A DNA stretch of 64,000 nucleotides from Augochlora pura (lineage: Eukaryota > Arthropoda > Insecta > Hymenoptera > Halictidae): positions 22,220,796 through 22,284,795 of the forward strand of contig NC_135777.1 of assembly GCF_028453695.1 (NCBI RefSeq). Direction: 5' to 3'. The position numbers and the translations under genes are program-made. Positions within the stretch are counted from its first letter, which is position 1, and the number at the start of each line of letters is the position of its first letter. The notes beneath the pieces were generated by a model. That model was not told the origin of the DNA and ran no database searches. It was given only the letters and a program-made list of their open reading frames with translations. Shown in pieces: positions 1 to 10,699 of this stretch.

Positions 1-1080
1 AAAAGCCTGATAAATAACAAATTCGAAAAGGAAGAAGAAATAAGAAATGAAATTGTTGTTTAATAAGAATATTAAGAAAGCTATTTTTTCAATAATAGCC
101 AACAACGATATATCGTTGTTCGGTACTAAGAGGGTTAAATTATTAATTACAAAGGAATCTAAAATTAATATTAAATTATTAATTACGAAAAGAGTCTCCG
201 CAACGCGAACCACCCCAAGCTATAAAACGCGAGTCATATAAAAACAACCACTCTGACAGGTTCAACGTTAAACGAAATCATCAGGAAAATTCACAGTTAA
301 TTGACGTTATTCTCTCGATCCGTCCATCCAGGTTGTCGACTCGATTGCCCCGGAAAGTAGCCGTCGAAAATATATTTTTAAAAATAATTAAACCCGCGCC
401 GCCTGACAACAAGCCGATTTCGCTCGCGCGCCGCTTTTACACGTTCCGATACCGCTTTTGACAAACAAAACAAAAAAAAAGATGGGGGATCATTTGTCAC
501 GAATTTTGAAAATTGCGAAAATTGCGAGAACGATAAAACACGCGATCCCCGGCATTCTCTCGAAACCTTGTGACGCTCTTATCTTCAGCGCCAGCGACAG
601 GTGCGAACAACCGAGTGTCCAAGTGTGATTGGCAGAGCGATCATTATAATTTCTGTAACGCGAACGATTCATTGTGCTTTCTGTAACGTGCCACGATTAT
701 AGCTCCGTTCGACAAATTTTTACAGGCTCCCACTGACGAATCCATTCATAACGCATAAAAGACAATGGCCGCCCGTGAAAGTCGATGTCCGTTACCGGCG
801 GCCGTTTATCGGAGCAGAAACAGAACTCCGGAGCAACGAAAAGGCTCCGCGAGGCGAAACGGAGCGTGCTGGATAGCCCGGCGGCATAGCGAGGGCAAGG
901 AACGCCGAAATCATGCTCGGAATCCGAAAAGTCGATGCTCGAGGCGGGGAGGTTTTTACTTGCAAATTCATTGCCGTAATTATAACTCTATAGTCTATGG
1001 TAATGACAGAGTGACTTTATGTGGCAAGGGAAATTAAATGAGCTAAAATACTTTTATAATCGAGCGACTATTTCAGAGCC
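1..1080. other. Mixed-composition DNA, no gene seen
   Basis: The first 400 bases are AT-rich, and the rest is mixed with a more GC-rich patch near 770-950. Short open frames exist on both strands, but none has a recognisable domain, a convincing splice-site pair or coding-like composition. I see no repeat or RNA gene here. Confidence 0.5.
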
Positions 1081-1089
1081 ATGATTGGT

Positions 1090-1415
1090 AATTAGCAACT
1101 ATGATATACCTTATATTATTCCGATATAACGTTGACATAACCTAGAGGGTTTTTTTAACTATATTAATAATTAGCAAGTACGAGAAACCTTATATTGTTT
1201 TGACATGATATGATACAACAACTATGATATACCTCATATTATTTCGATATAACGTTGACATAACCTAGAAGATTTTTTAACTATGATTAATAATTATCAA
1301 GTACGAGAAACCTTATATTGCTTTGACATAACCTAGAGGATTTTTTAACTACGATTCATAATTAATAACTACGAGATAGCTCACATTGTTTTGACGTAAT
1401 CTTGAGGATTTTGCA
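1090..1415. repeat. Degenerate tandem repeat, period about 122 bp with half-unit structure
   Basis: The phrase AACTATGATATACC recurs at about 1097 and 1220, each time followed by an ATATAACGTTGACATAACCTAG-like segment and an ACGAGAAACCTTATATTG-like segment. Half units of about 60-80 bp recur further on with more divergence. The array is AT-rich and has no coding potential. The decamer GACATAACCT inside it also occurs at 25.4, 26.6 and 45.2 kb. Confidence 0.75.
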
Positions 1416-1949
1416 TATAATAAATAGCACAAACCTAATGAGCAGAGTAATGTACCCTATCCGGCACAGAATATATTTAAATACGCAGCCCGAGGAAAAA
1501 ACCCGGTTACCGCGCATCTTGCGGATTCCTTTGGCTTTCCTTCCACCACCAGGCTACCCTTCTGTCTTCATTCCTCATCCCCCGATGAACTTTCAGCGTT
1601 GTTTCCGCTGCCGGAACCTGGAGACGCGTGTGATTCATGGCGAGCTCGATCGAGTTTATGATTCTTGGATTCGAGTTCTCAAGTTCGAGTTCGTGGGTTC
1701 GCAAGTTCTGCGGTCCCTTGCCCTTCGCTCGCGAGGAGGGGCTGCTCGGAGCTGGCCCTTCCGAGAAATCGAAAGTTTTCGGGCGACGGTAAACAATCGC
1801 GAGTCGACGGAGGCCGCGATAACGTCGCGCGAGCCAAACGGGAAATTCGTAAACGAAACTCGCGTACCCCCATGAATAGTGCATCGCGGACTCTGGTCAC
1901 CGGAGGCGCGGCATGGGGCCGAAACGAATGGGGCTCTCTCTCTATTACT

Positions 1950-2127
1950 CTATCTTTTTTGCTCTTTATTTTGCTAGCTCTGTTGCTCTTTCTCTTGCTA
2001 TCTCTGTTGCTCTTTCTTTCGCTAGCTCTGTTGCTCTTTCTTTTGCTATCTCTGTTACTCTTTCTTTTGCTCTTTCTTTTGCTATCTCTGTTGCCCTTTC
2101 TTTTGCTATCTCCGTTGCTCTTTCCTC
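1950..2127. repeat. 24-bp pyrimidine-rich minisatellite
   Basis: About seven imperfect copies of a 24-bp unit of the type GCTCTTTCTTTTGCTATCTC plus TGTT lie head to tail. The period is a multiple of three, so the array stays open in several frames and yields artificial Leu/Ser-rich plus-strand and Glu/Arg/Ala-rich minus-strand translations. I read it as a minisatellite, not a gene. Confidence 0.85.
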
Positions 2128-2187
2128 CGCTCTCTCGACGGAGGCTCCCTGAATTATTCCCGGCGTGTCTCGCGGCGGTCGGGAAAC

Positions 2188-2224
2188 GTCGCCTCCGTCG
2201 CCTCCGTCGCCTCCGTCTCCGTCG
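2188..2224. repeat. 9-bp GC-rich repeat
   Basis: Three to four copies of GCCTCCGTC follow one another, ending in a CTCCGTC variant. This is a short low-complexity tract within GC-rich DNA. Confidence 0.8.
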
Positions 2225-2512
2225 AGCGCCGATCCGATGGACGTCGCCGCATGGCTCTCGCTGTTTGCCTCCGCGGAGATTTTACGGCTATCGCTCCTTC
2301 CGCGGCGGACGTTATTTGCCGATAGAACCGCGCGTCCTAGCACCGGCCTATGCTCGGCACGTTCCGGAACTATGCGCCCTATGGATTTTTAATGAACCGG
2401 CTGCTGCTGCCGCTTCTTCTTCTTTTTTTCCGGCACGTTTCCCGGAAAAACCGGGGAAGACGCCCGCAACGGCTGATTTACGGGCCGGTTCGGACGTGGA
2501 AAAATGGTACGG

Positions 2513-2528
2513 TGCGCGCGCGCGCGCG
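2513..2528. repeat. (CG)n run
   Basis: A run of alternating C and G of about 14 bases. Such alternating purine-pyrimidine tracts can adopt Z-DNA. Similar runs lie near 14.59, 40.35, 44.88 and 51.24 kb. Confidence 0.8.
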
Positions 2529-3477
2529 ACACCGGCCACGGGATTACATGGTTTAAAATGGCATCGAGAGAGCGCTCTTACTTACGTTCGAATACATCAT
2601 TACAATTCCAAGCAATGCTAAAATTTCAAAAAAAGTATGTCAGTGAACTAACCTCTCTAACATTTACAGGAAACTTCAAGTAATTTACATTGCAAAAATT
2701 TGTACCATTTTATAATAACATTAACTTAGTTTCGCTCCCCACCATGCACATCGCGCAACAAATAATCTGTCTAACTAAATAAAACCATCTATTAAACATA
2801 TAAACAACGCTTTCCTCTGTGCAACATTGAATTCTTGATTTTCTGACAGCTCTCGATCTGTCGGGTCCCCTTTGACCCCATCGAGCCCTTAATCTTAACG
2901 CGTTTGCATCTTTGAGGAGAGTTCCCCATAGTCTAGACCCAGGCTATGCGGTTTGGAGGGCACTTGAATGCGCGCTGTGCATACTATGCGGCGCATGGGG
3001 CGGCCGGCGCATGTCGAAGTAAATAGTGAGTGATGCATTGTGGACCGGCGTAATGGCCTGTAGAATGCATTCTGCATAGTACGCGATGCATACTGCATCG
3101 GATACCGTCCGAAGGTAGGGTGATTAGACCGAGGAAAGGGCTCCGCGCGGAGGAAGGTGGACTGTAAGGGAGAAGAAAGGGACTGGCGAAGGAAACGTTG
3201 CCGCGGCGAAGTCGAGAGAAGGAACTCGGCGAAGTTGGATCGCGTCGCGAAGACATATCATGTTTTGCAGAGCGCGCGAGATCTTGCGCCGGATACGCGG
3301 CGAATAAAAAATAATTGTTCGCATAAATTCCGAGGAATAATTACGAGTGTCGGCTGCGGAAGGCGTCGAGTGCGGAGACGAGTGGGCTGCATCGAGGGAT
3401 TTAGCGACACGTTGTTGTAATTGGATTTTATGAAATTTTTGCAAAAATTGGGCGTGATATAAATTTAGTATAAAATA

Positions 3478-3571
3478 TGATATTGAAGGAACCATTGTAA
3501 AATATTTAAAATATTTAAAATATAATATTGAAGGAACTATTGTAAAATATTTAAAATATAATATTGAAAGC
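3478..3571. repeat. AT-rich tandem repeat, 36-45 bp unit
   Basis: The unit TATTGAAGGAACTATTG followed by AAAATATTTAAAATATA recurs at 3481, 3526 and (partially) 3562. The first copy carries one extra AAATATTT step. It sits in a 500-bp AT-rich block with no other feature. Confidence 0.8.
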
Positions 3572-3959
3572 AAGTAAGAACATTGTGGTATATCAGTTTG
3601 AACTCCTTTGGCTTGTAATTTATATAAACGATTTTTACTTTGCATGAAGTAAGTTGTAACAAGCTTTCACTGAAAATATTTTTAAAAAAATTTCCCTTAT
3701 ATATAACCTTTCATCATAACGACAAGAGGAAAACTATCACTAAAATATTATAATGAAATTATTAATACTTTTATCACTAAAATACCATTACTATAACAAT
3801 AAAAATATTATTAATATATCAATAATTACAAAATAAAATGAAATAGAATTTTATTCTTGCAAAGGATGTCATCTTAAAAATATCCAATTTCTTCCGTTTC
3901 TCTTTAATTAAAGCTAAATTGCATTACATTTTCCGATTTCGAGACCAAAGAAGAATTAA

Positions 3960-5050
3960 AAAATATTCATCACTCAGTAACTGATATTTCGCCAAAGCGT
4001 CGTCGAATATCTGTCATCGTCGTAACAAACGTGCGTCGCCGGACGTACAGCGTCGCATAATCGTTCGCCGGATTTTTATTTAACCGGGCCAGGTGTGCGG
4101 GCAGGTCAGTGCCGGTGACGCAACCGAAAAGCCGGCACCGGTCGTCGGAACGAGTTTTAATTAAGCTCGGCGAGGAAGGCGGAGGGGGGGGGGAGTGGGG
4201 GTTACGCCCGGCTCGTCGCTGACTCGGCGTTATGGATTTAATAGCCGTGCGAATCGAGGAAACGCGCACGAGGGCCAAATGGAACGCAGACATTAGCGCA
4301 GGTATCACCATTAATTCTGCTCAATCGCGATAAGCCCGAAGTCAACGCGCGGCGCCGACAGTCCCGTGAGGCATTAGGGGTACCCCGCTCACGTGTATGA
4401 ACTCGCCGGGGCGATATATCGCGCACGCATCGGAACCGCTAAAGTCTCCGACGTTAATCTACCGAATAAGGATATGTTGGCGCCGTTAAGGTGTCCGCCG
4501 GTTATCCACGGGCGATTTATCATAAACGGTCTGCCAAATAGTTCGCGGCTCCGCGTGATTAATCGGCCCGGGAAGCCCTGTCCGCGCGCGCGCTCTCGCG
4601 AGCGAGCCGAGCGAACGCCGTCGACAGACCGGAGGAAACCGCGTGGGCGGTGTCCGATGTTTTTCGGCCGGTTCCGATTTTTCGGGGCCGCGACTGTTCC
4701 GCGGCTAGCCGGGGTTAATTAGAGGAAAATCGGCGGTCTGCCGCTGAAGGGTAACATCGGAGAACGTTTTACCGGCTATTATTTCGGTGTTGCGCGTGCA
4801 TCGCCCGCCTTTTGCATCGCCGGCTTTCGTGTGCCTTCGCCGTGTATCAGAACCAGAAAATTCATTTCCGCAACGAGCTGCCAACTTCGAAGGAAGAAAT
4901 AAAGCAAGAAGCCTTGACGGGTTTTGCATCGAATGCCGGCTGGGCTCGAAAAGTTTGCCGACGCGAGCGCGCGCAGGCCGTCGCCTTTCGTTTGCTCATT
5001 TTTGCTTGTTAACACTTTGCTGATGTAATACGTTAACGTACTGACTGTCG
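3960..5050. other. GC- and CpG-rich unique DNA, no gene seen
   Basis: This kilobase is GC-rich, with many CpG dinucleotides and a poly-G run near 4185. Overlapping open frames exist in several phases on both strands, which is expected at this GC content. None has a recognisable motif. Confidence 0.45.
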
Positions 5051-5252
5051 GCGAATTTTACTGTGGTATATGGTGTTCGTTGGACGTGAACAATGTCATC
5101 GAATGTAATTTGGTAGAAGAGACTGGTCTGAGAGTGCAATCAAAATCCAAGCTAAAAAGGGAGAATACGTTTGGACTTAGACTTTAAAAACTGTTGTTTA
5201 AATATTAAATTTCATCAATATTAAATTTCTTATTGAGTATGATGGTAGCTTC

Positions 5253-5391
5253 AAGACGTCTTAGAAACGGCCAAATTGGACCCCTTGTTAACGTCTGAAA
5301 TAAAACGTTTTAAAAACGTCCATATTACAGCGCACGACTTTCAGACCTATCGTGGACCTAAAATGGACGTTTCTAAGACATTCAGTGGCTT
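5253..5391. mobile_element. Small foldback element with GACGTCTTAG arms
   Basis: The left arm (about 5253-5283, AAGACGTCTTAGAAACGGCC onward) is matched in inverted orientation by the right arm (about 5357-5391, reading GTCTTAGAAACGTCC on the minus strand). Similarity continues inward through GTCTGAAA on both sides, so nearly the whole 139 bp can fold on itself. A related, more degenerate locus lies at 61.17-61.39 kb. No target-site duplication is clear. The superfamily is not assignable from sequence alone. Confidence 0.6.
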
Positions 5392-6246
5392 ACTTAGTGC
5401 AATGAAATCTCCAAAAAATATTCTTTCTCCACTTAATAATGAACTCATAATTAAATACATCAACTTTGCAGCTTCTTATGCGCTATCAACTTGCCACATC
5501 TTACGCGCACATTTCATCCGAAATATAAATAACCAAGTAGCGCAAGGTCCAGAGTAAAAGCCGCGACAGTTCGCCAAAGGGTACGACCCGCGTTAACCCC
5601 GAATCCGGCGGTCTCAGCAAGAAGGAGCTCGGCCGAATTTCGATATTCCTCTCGCGCCGGCGAGCGTACTTTTAACGGGCGCACTTGGCCGGTGGAAGTT
5701 TCCTTATCAGCGGCGAACTTCCGGCCCATTGTCGCGAGGTAACCGTGCTGCTCGTTTGCTCGCAGATCGAAACTTTGTCTCCGACGTGCGCGTGGAGAAC
5801 CGTGCGGAGAGAGAGGGAAGCGGTGTCGCAGCTATATACATTCATTCGGCTGTGTTCTCGCGTGCACCCGAGGCGAAGCGGAAGGCGAGACGCGTGCAGT
5901 GGCTGCGAGAGAAAAGGCGTTCACGCGGCACGCAAATTGGTACAATTTGTCGGAGTCACGTAGAGGACGCGTGGGGCCAGGGCGACGCGGCACGCATGGG
6001 CACGGGGCACGGGGCGCTCCTGGCGCCGCCCCTGGCGCGCCTTCGGCCGCGGGCCGCCGACTTCGACGATTCCGAAGGCTTCGACCCTCTCGAAAAAACC
6101 CGTCGTCGACTAGCTCCGACGCGATTTGACGCAAATTAGTCCTAATGGCCGTGGAGAGGGTCCCGTGCCCCGGGAGACCGCTTTTTTCTCCTGCCCCGCG
6201 GGACCCCTTCCTCCTCCTCCTTCGCCCCTTCCTCTTCTACACTCCC

Positions 6247-6447
6247 AGAGAAAAAGATAGCACACATGTGTTTTAATTTGGCTATTTTAATTTTCACGAC
6301 GTCGAAATCGTTGGAGAAAATAAAAAATTCGTTCAATAAAAGTTATGTTTATATATTAGCAGAAGGTAGTATTGGCGCATTTTCTGTACCATAATTGTAA
6401 CGCGAGAAAATGGAGATAGCACGCTTGTGCTATCTTCTTTCTCTTCT
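6247..6447. mobile_element. About 200-bp miniature inverted-repeat element (candidate)
   Basis: The left end reads AGAGAAAAAGATAGCACA. The right end, on the minus strand (about 6427-6446), reads AGAAAGAAGATAGCACA, giving a terminal inverted repeat of about 17 bp with two differences. Just inside the left end is the palindrome ACACATGTGT (6262-6271). At the right end the stem AGATAGCAC/GTGCTATCT (6414-6422 and 6427-6435, loop of 4) adds a hairpin. I see no convincing target-site duplication. The interior is AT-rich and non-coding. Confidence 0.5.
6414..6435. repeat. Perfect hairpin, 9-bp stem, 4-nt loop
   Basis: The inverted repeat AGATAGCAC / GTGCTATCT is separated by GCTT. It forms the right end of the small element described for 6247-6447. 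It lacks the GC-rich stem and T-run of an intrinsic terminator, and none is expected in a eukaryote. Confidence 0.75.
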
Positions 6448-7399
6448 CTCTCCATCGCAGCCCCCTCCGCGTCACGGCCGCTCTCCACGATCCCATCCTA
6501 GCGATCGGCCCCCCGGGGTCCCGAAACCCCCACCCCGTGACCCCCGCGTTCCACCACCGATTACGAAAGAATCCCGGGGATCCGAACCGACACGACTTAA
6601 TAGTTGGCCCCGGGGTGTCCCGTAAATCGCATCCTTCGGACCCCGGCTCTTAATTCGTTTTAATTAAGCATCTTTTAACGCCGCGCCTCTCTACCTCGGA
6701 TCTCTCTACCTCCCCTCCACCACCACCCTCCCTCCCTGTCTCTCTTATTTCTTCTCGGATTTACGGACTATGCGATACTCCTGCAATTTTCGGCTCCGGG
6801 GCCGAGCGCTCGCAATTATGAGACTGCTCCACCTTGATCTCGAAAGCGAAGGCCTCGATGCGCGCGTCTCGAGACGGGTCTTCTCAACCCTTTGCACTGT
6901 CGAGCGCGACTCGATATCAGTTTTGGGAGAAGCATGGGCAAGTACTTTGTTGAATCGTAGACGATATTTTTTTATAAATTAATAGACGCTGCGAATTTAT
7001 TGTGTCGAGGCTCTTATCCATCACTATATCGATTGTGATTTATAGTTTATTTGATTAAGCTATAGTAAGTGTTGCAGGAGTCTTACAATTGTATTAAATG
7101 TAAATGTACAAACTATTTTTATTTTTTAAATATTCAGACAATGCAAAATAAAAAATAAATAAATATATATAGTACGGTCTTTTTTTACAAATTTTTACTT
7201 ATTACTTATTACAGATATTTCAGTGAAATTTCCGCTAAAAATAATTAAATAATAGTCAGTTTTAATATCTGACAACTAAATATCTAATAATTTAACTAAA
7301 AATATTTTTTACATTCATCAACCAATAAATTGCAATAAATCTCCATTTCGATTCCCGATTTAAATAAAAATTGTCCAATCTTCCTGTATCTAAATATAT

Positions 7400-7552
7400 G
7401 TATAACCAACATGCAATAAATACAAATAGCCTGCTTTCTTCTCCTAAATGATTACAAAATAACAATAAAAATATATGACCAACATGCAATAAATACAAAT
7501 AGCCTGCTTTCATCTCCCAAATGATTACAAAATACCAATAAAAATAAGACAT
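7400..7552. repeat. Tandem duplication, 74-bp unit
   Basis: Two copies, starting with ACCAACATGCAATAAATAC at 7404 and 7478, are nearly identical through GCCTGCTTTC and ATGATTACAAAATAACAATA. A minus-strand open frame across the duplication repeats the same phrases and is a by-product of it. Confidence 0.85.
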
Positions 7553-7559
7553 CGAAAAA

Positions 7560-8870
7560 CAGCCAATCACTTTAATAACGAATAAAATGATACGACAGGG
7601 TGTTGAATCTCGCCACGGAAAACCGTGCACGGCCGACCGCGCGTCTACCTGTTCATCCGGCTCGAGCTCATCGCGCGTCACCTGAGAAGAAGATCGCGCG
7701 CGCGTTAACTGGCTCAGTTAAACGTTAAAAGCTTCGATCATCGGCACGAACGAACGAACGGTAGGCTGATTACCGAGCGAGAGGAATATCCCTCGGTCTC
7801 GCATCAGCCGATAAATCAGGAACGGCCATCTTCTTCGGGCCGGCCCTGCTACGGAGCAGGCAGGCGGACGATGGGGGAACAGGGTTAACCGGAATGGCGG
7901 CGTGGAAATGAAGCTATCCGACGCGGCGATAGAGGCTCGCGCGGAACGTAACACCGGGGCGGTAATCCTTTAACCGGCGATTTTCCGCGGCGCCCGGATC
8001 GCCTCGTTTGCGCGGCAATTATCGGCCGGCCAATTAGGCCGCGGAATTTAATCCACGGCGAGCTGCGAGCTGCGAGCTGCTCCCTCGACAAGAGGCGACG
8101 AGACGAGGAGACGAAAAGGGGGGGTCCGCGCGCGGCAAGTTTTTGCCGCGGCGTCGACGGGTGTGGTTTCTACTGCGCGCGGCCGGACCCGGTTCTTTTA
8201 TTCCGGTAACGGCCCAGGCAAATTATCGCGAGAGGCCGCGCGCGCGCTAATGCACGCGGACGCGTCGCGCACGGCGAGAAAACGAGCACGCGGAGAAACC
8301 GCCGGGGAAAATTGCCGGCTCCGCCCCCCGGTAATCGTCGCTACACTTACGCGTAATCACAGATTTCGCGCGGAGGGATCGGGCAGCGCGTGGAGAGATA
8401 AAGAACCCGATGCTGATTGTGAGAGTTTCTACGCGCGCCGATGGTGCTCCTCTTCGTCCGCCGCGACGCGTCTAATGAACCGGATATTACTCGGACGACA
8501 GCTTCTTCTTGTTGCAGAACCATCCCGGACAATCTTAATCGGCCCATGCCGGATATTTTCAACGATTTTTACGCGATTACGCGCGCCGATTCCGAACGAC
8601 ACGACGACCGCTCGCCGATTTAACGACGCGGCGAGCCGCCTCGATTGCGGGACGTCGCGTCTGCGAACCGTTTTCAACCAATCCGCCCGATTTCCCAGCG
8701 TTTTAAAGTCGACTTCAACTTTTATCTTGTCTCTATGTTGCTGGGAGTTGTGGTAACGGCGTTGAGGACGATGTTACGAGTCGATTGCGTAGTTTGCGCG
8801 GTTATTGCGGCGATTGGTAACTGCTTCTTGACGCTGTTGAGAGATTAGGGGATGGATGGGGTGTAGGACT
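7560..8870. other. GC- and CpG-rich unique DNA, no gene seen
   Basis: This is a 1.3-kb GC-rich block. A 197-codon plus-strand frame opens at 8163, but it is Arg/Ser/Ala-rich, overlaps open frames in other phases and shows no domain. I do not call it a gene. Confidence 0.45.
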
Positions 8871-9639
8871 TTGCTTTTGGATATATATTCTTTTTCATTA
8901 TGCGATCTCGATTTAAGAGATTTAGGAGAAGTAGATTTTCTTTTGCGTAGAGGGTGCGAGGATTTTTAAATTGGAGGAGTTAAATGTATTATGGATCCTT
9001 TTTTTCTGGTCTCAAATTTTTTGGGAAGAATTGAGAAGATTGCGAGGAATTGCAGGAATTTTTTAATTTAAATACACGTTTTAATTTGCGAATTTTACGA
9101 ATTTGTATCGCGAAAATTTACACGCGTCCCCCGATTTCAACAGATTCCTCTTACAAGCAACGAGGGTACGAATACTTACGGGACTGACTGTATCGGCCGG
9201 CTCTGTCACACGCCTCCAGTCGGCGCACTCGTCGTTGTTAATGACCATCCCCGGCCAATAATTTCGAATTACTTGGTCGCGCGGCGCGGCCACGCTACTA
9301 TGCGCCGCCGGACGCTCTGTAATCTCGGCCGCTTCGAAAGTATATCAACCTGTAGAATGCCGGGATCCCGTGATTCGCGTGTGTCTATCGAAACCGAATT
9401 AAAAGATAATAGCGGTACACTTGTCGACACAAATTGGTACGTGTTTTCGGTAACCGCTACGGAATTCCTAGCGCGTGTCCGACCCTAATCGATTTTAATA
9501 TATCGAGCCGCTGGCAAAAGCGGGCACACCTGTTCGATATACGAGGCCGTGCGATTCCGGCGCCGCTCTCGACGCGACGGGCGGGTCGCTGCTTTCGAAA
9601 CCTCCCTGCGATTTTAACTCGCTTTGCATTCACATTTTT

Positions 9640-10200
9640 TTAAGAAAATTTAATTCTGCTTATTTCGTTATATTTGTTATATTTTTTAATACTTTGTTAT
9701 ATCATCGCTCTGTGAAATCATGATTATCTTCGTTATATTGTTATTAACAAAATCTTGTTATCAATTTTGCAAATATCAAATGTTTTTTAAATTTATTATA
9801 TTTATGTGTTATGTGTTATTTTAACATCCATCTCTATGATTATTATTATTACAATTACTTTGATTACGACTGTCATTATTAATATTCTTATAACTAGCTA
9901 ATGCTAGTAGTAATACAATTACTACTGTTATCATAATAATAATAATTACAATTATTATATTGTAATAATATATTATATATTATTTTAACTAAAATAAAAT
10001 TGAAAAAAAATTTTAACTAAAATAAAATTGTAATTATATATTATATATTATTATAACATCCTAACACTGTCATTAATATTATTATAACTAGCACTATACT
10101 ACCACTACCACCAAAATTACTCCCTCAATCGCTCTTAAATCTAACGAAATCTAATCAAACATAATTACAACAAATTAAACACTATTGACAAAAAGCGAGA
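9640..10200. repeat. AT-rich low-complexity block
   Basis: The block contains TTATTATTA-type runs and duplicated phrases. TTTTAACTAAAATAAAATTG occurs twice in succession near 9981-10030, and CTGTCATTA..ATAACTAGC recurs near 9868 and 10067. ATATATTATATATTATT occurs on both sides of the duplication. It looks like decayed simple repeat, with no gene. Confidence 0.7.
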
Positions 10201-10645
10201 GTCACAGCAAGCCTAAAAAGGGCGTCAGCCTAGTCAGCGAAGACGGTTCGCCAGAATCCAGAAATCGGGCTACGTCGAATTAGAGAGGGAACTGTGCCGG
10301 AACGAGCGTAGCCGCGTAGATCCGCGTAGTCCGCGGAAGACGGTGAATTAATGAAATTGCAGCGAATGCCTACGGAACCGGAGCGGCGCGACGCCCGCGT
10401 AATTACGCTAATTCTTTCCGATGCGAGGCGGCCGCGCGGCATTGCCCGACGCCGGGTTGTTACTCGTTTACTCCAATTAAGTTAATCGCGGGCCCGGCGC
10501 TGTCCGTGCGAGACCCGTCCGGTGCCACCGTAACACAGGAAGCCGCCGTATTGAAATTACGGTCATTAATAGCGCGATCGGTAATTTTTCACCGTTATAT
10601 GCCGTACAGGTAGCCGGCCAAGCTTGCTCTCCGTATCATTACCAA

Positions 10646-10671
10646 TCTCTCTCTCTCTCTCTCTCTCTCTC
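10646..10671. repeat. (CT)n microsatellite
   Basis: An uninterrupted CT dinucleotide tract of about 26 bases within GC-rich DNA. Confidence 0.95.
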
Positions 10672-10699
10672 TTATACTCGGTGGCGTTGACGACGGCCG

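Noticed and set aside
1665..2621. 318-codon plus-strand open frame with a Leu-rich middle
   Set aside because: Its length comes from the 24-bp minisatellite, whose period is a multiple of three. The Leu-rich part only mimics a membrane segment, and other frames are open too.
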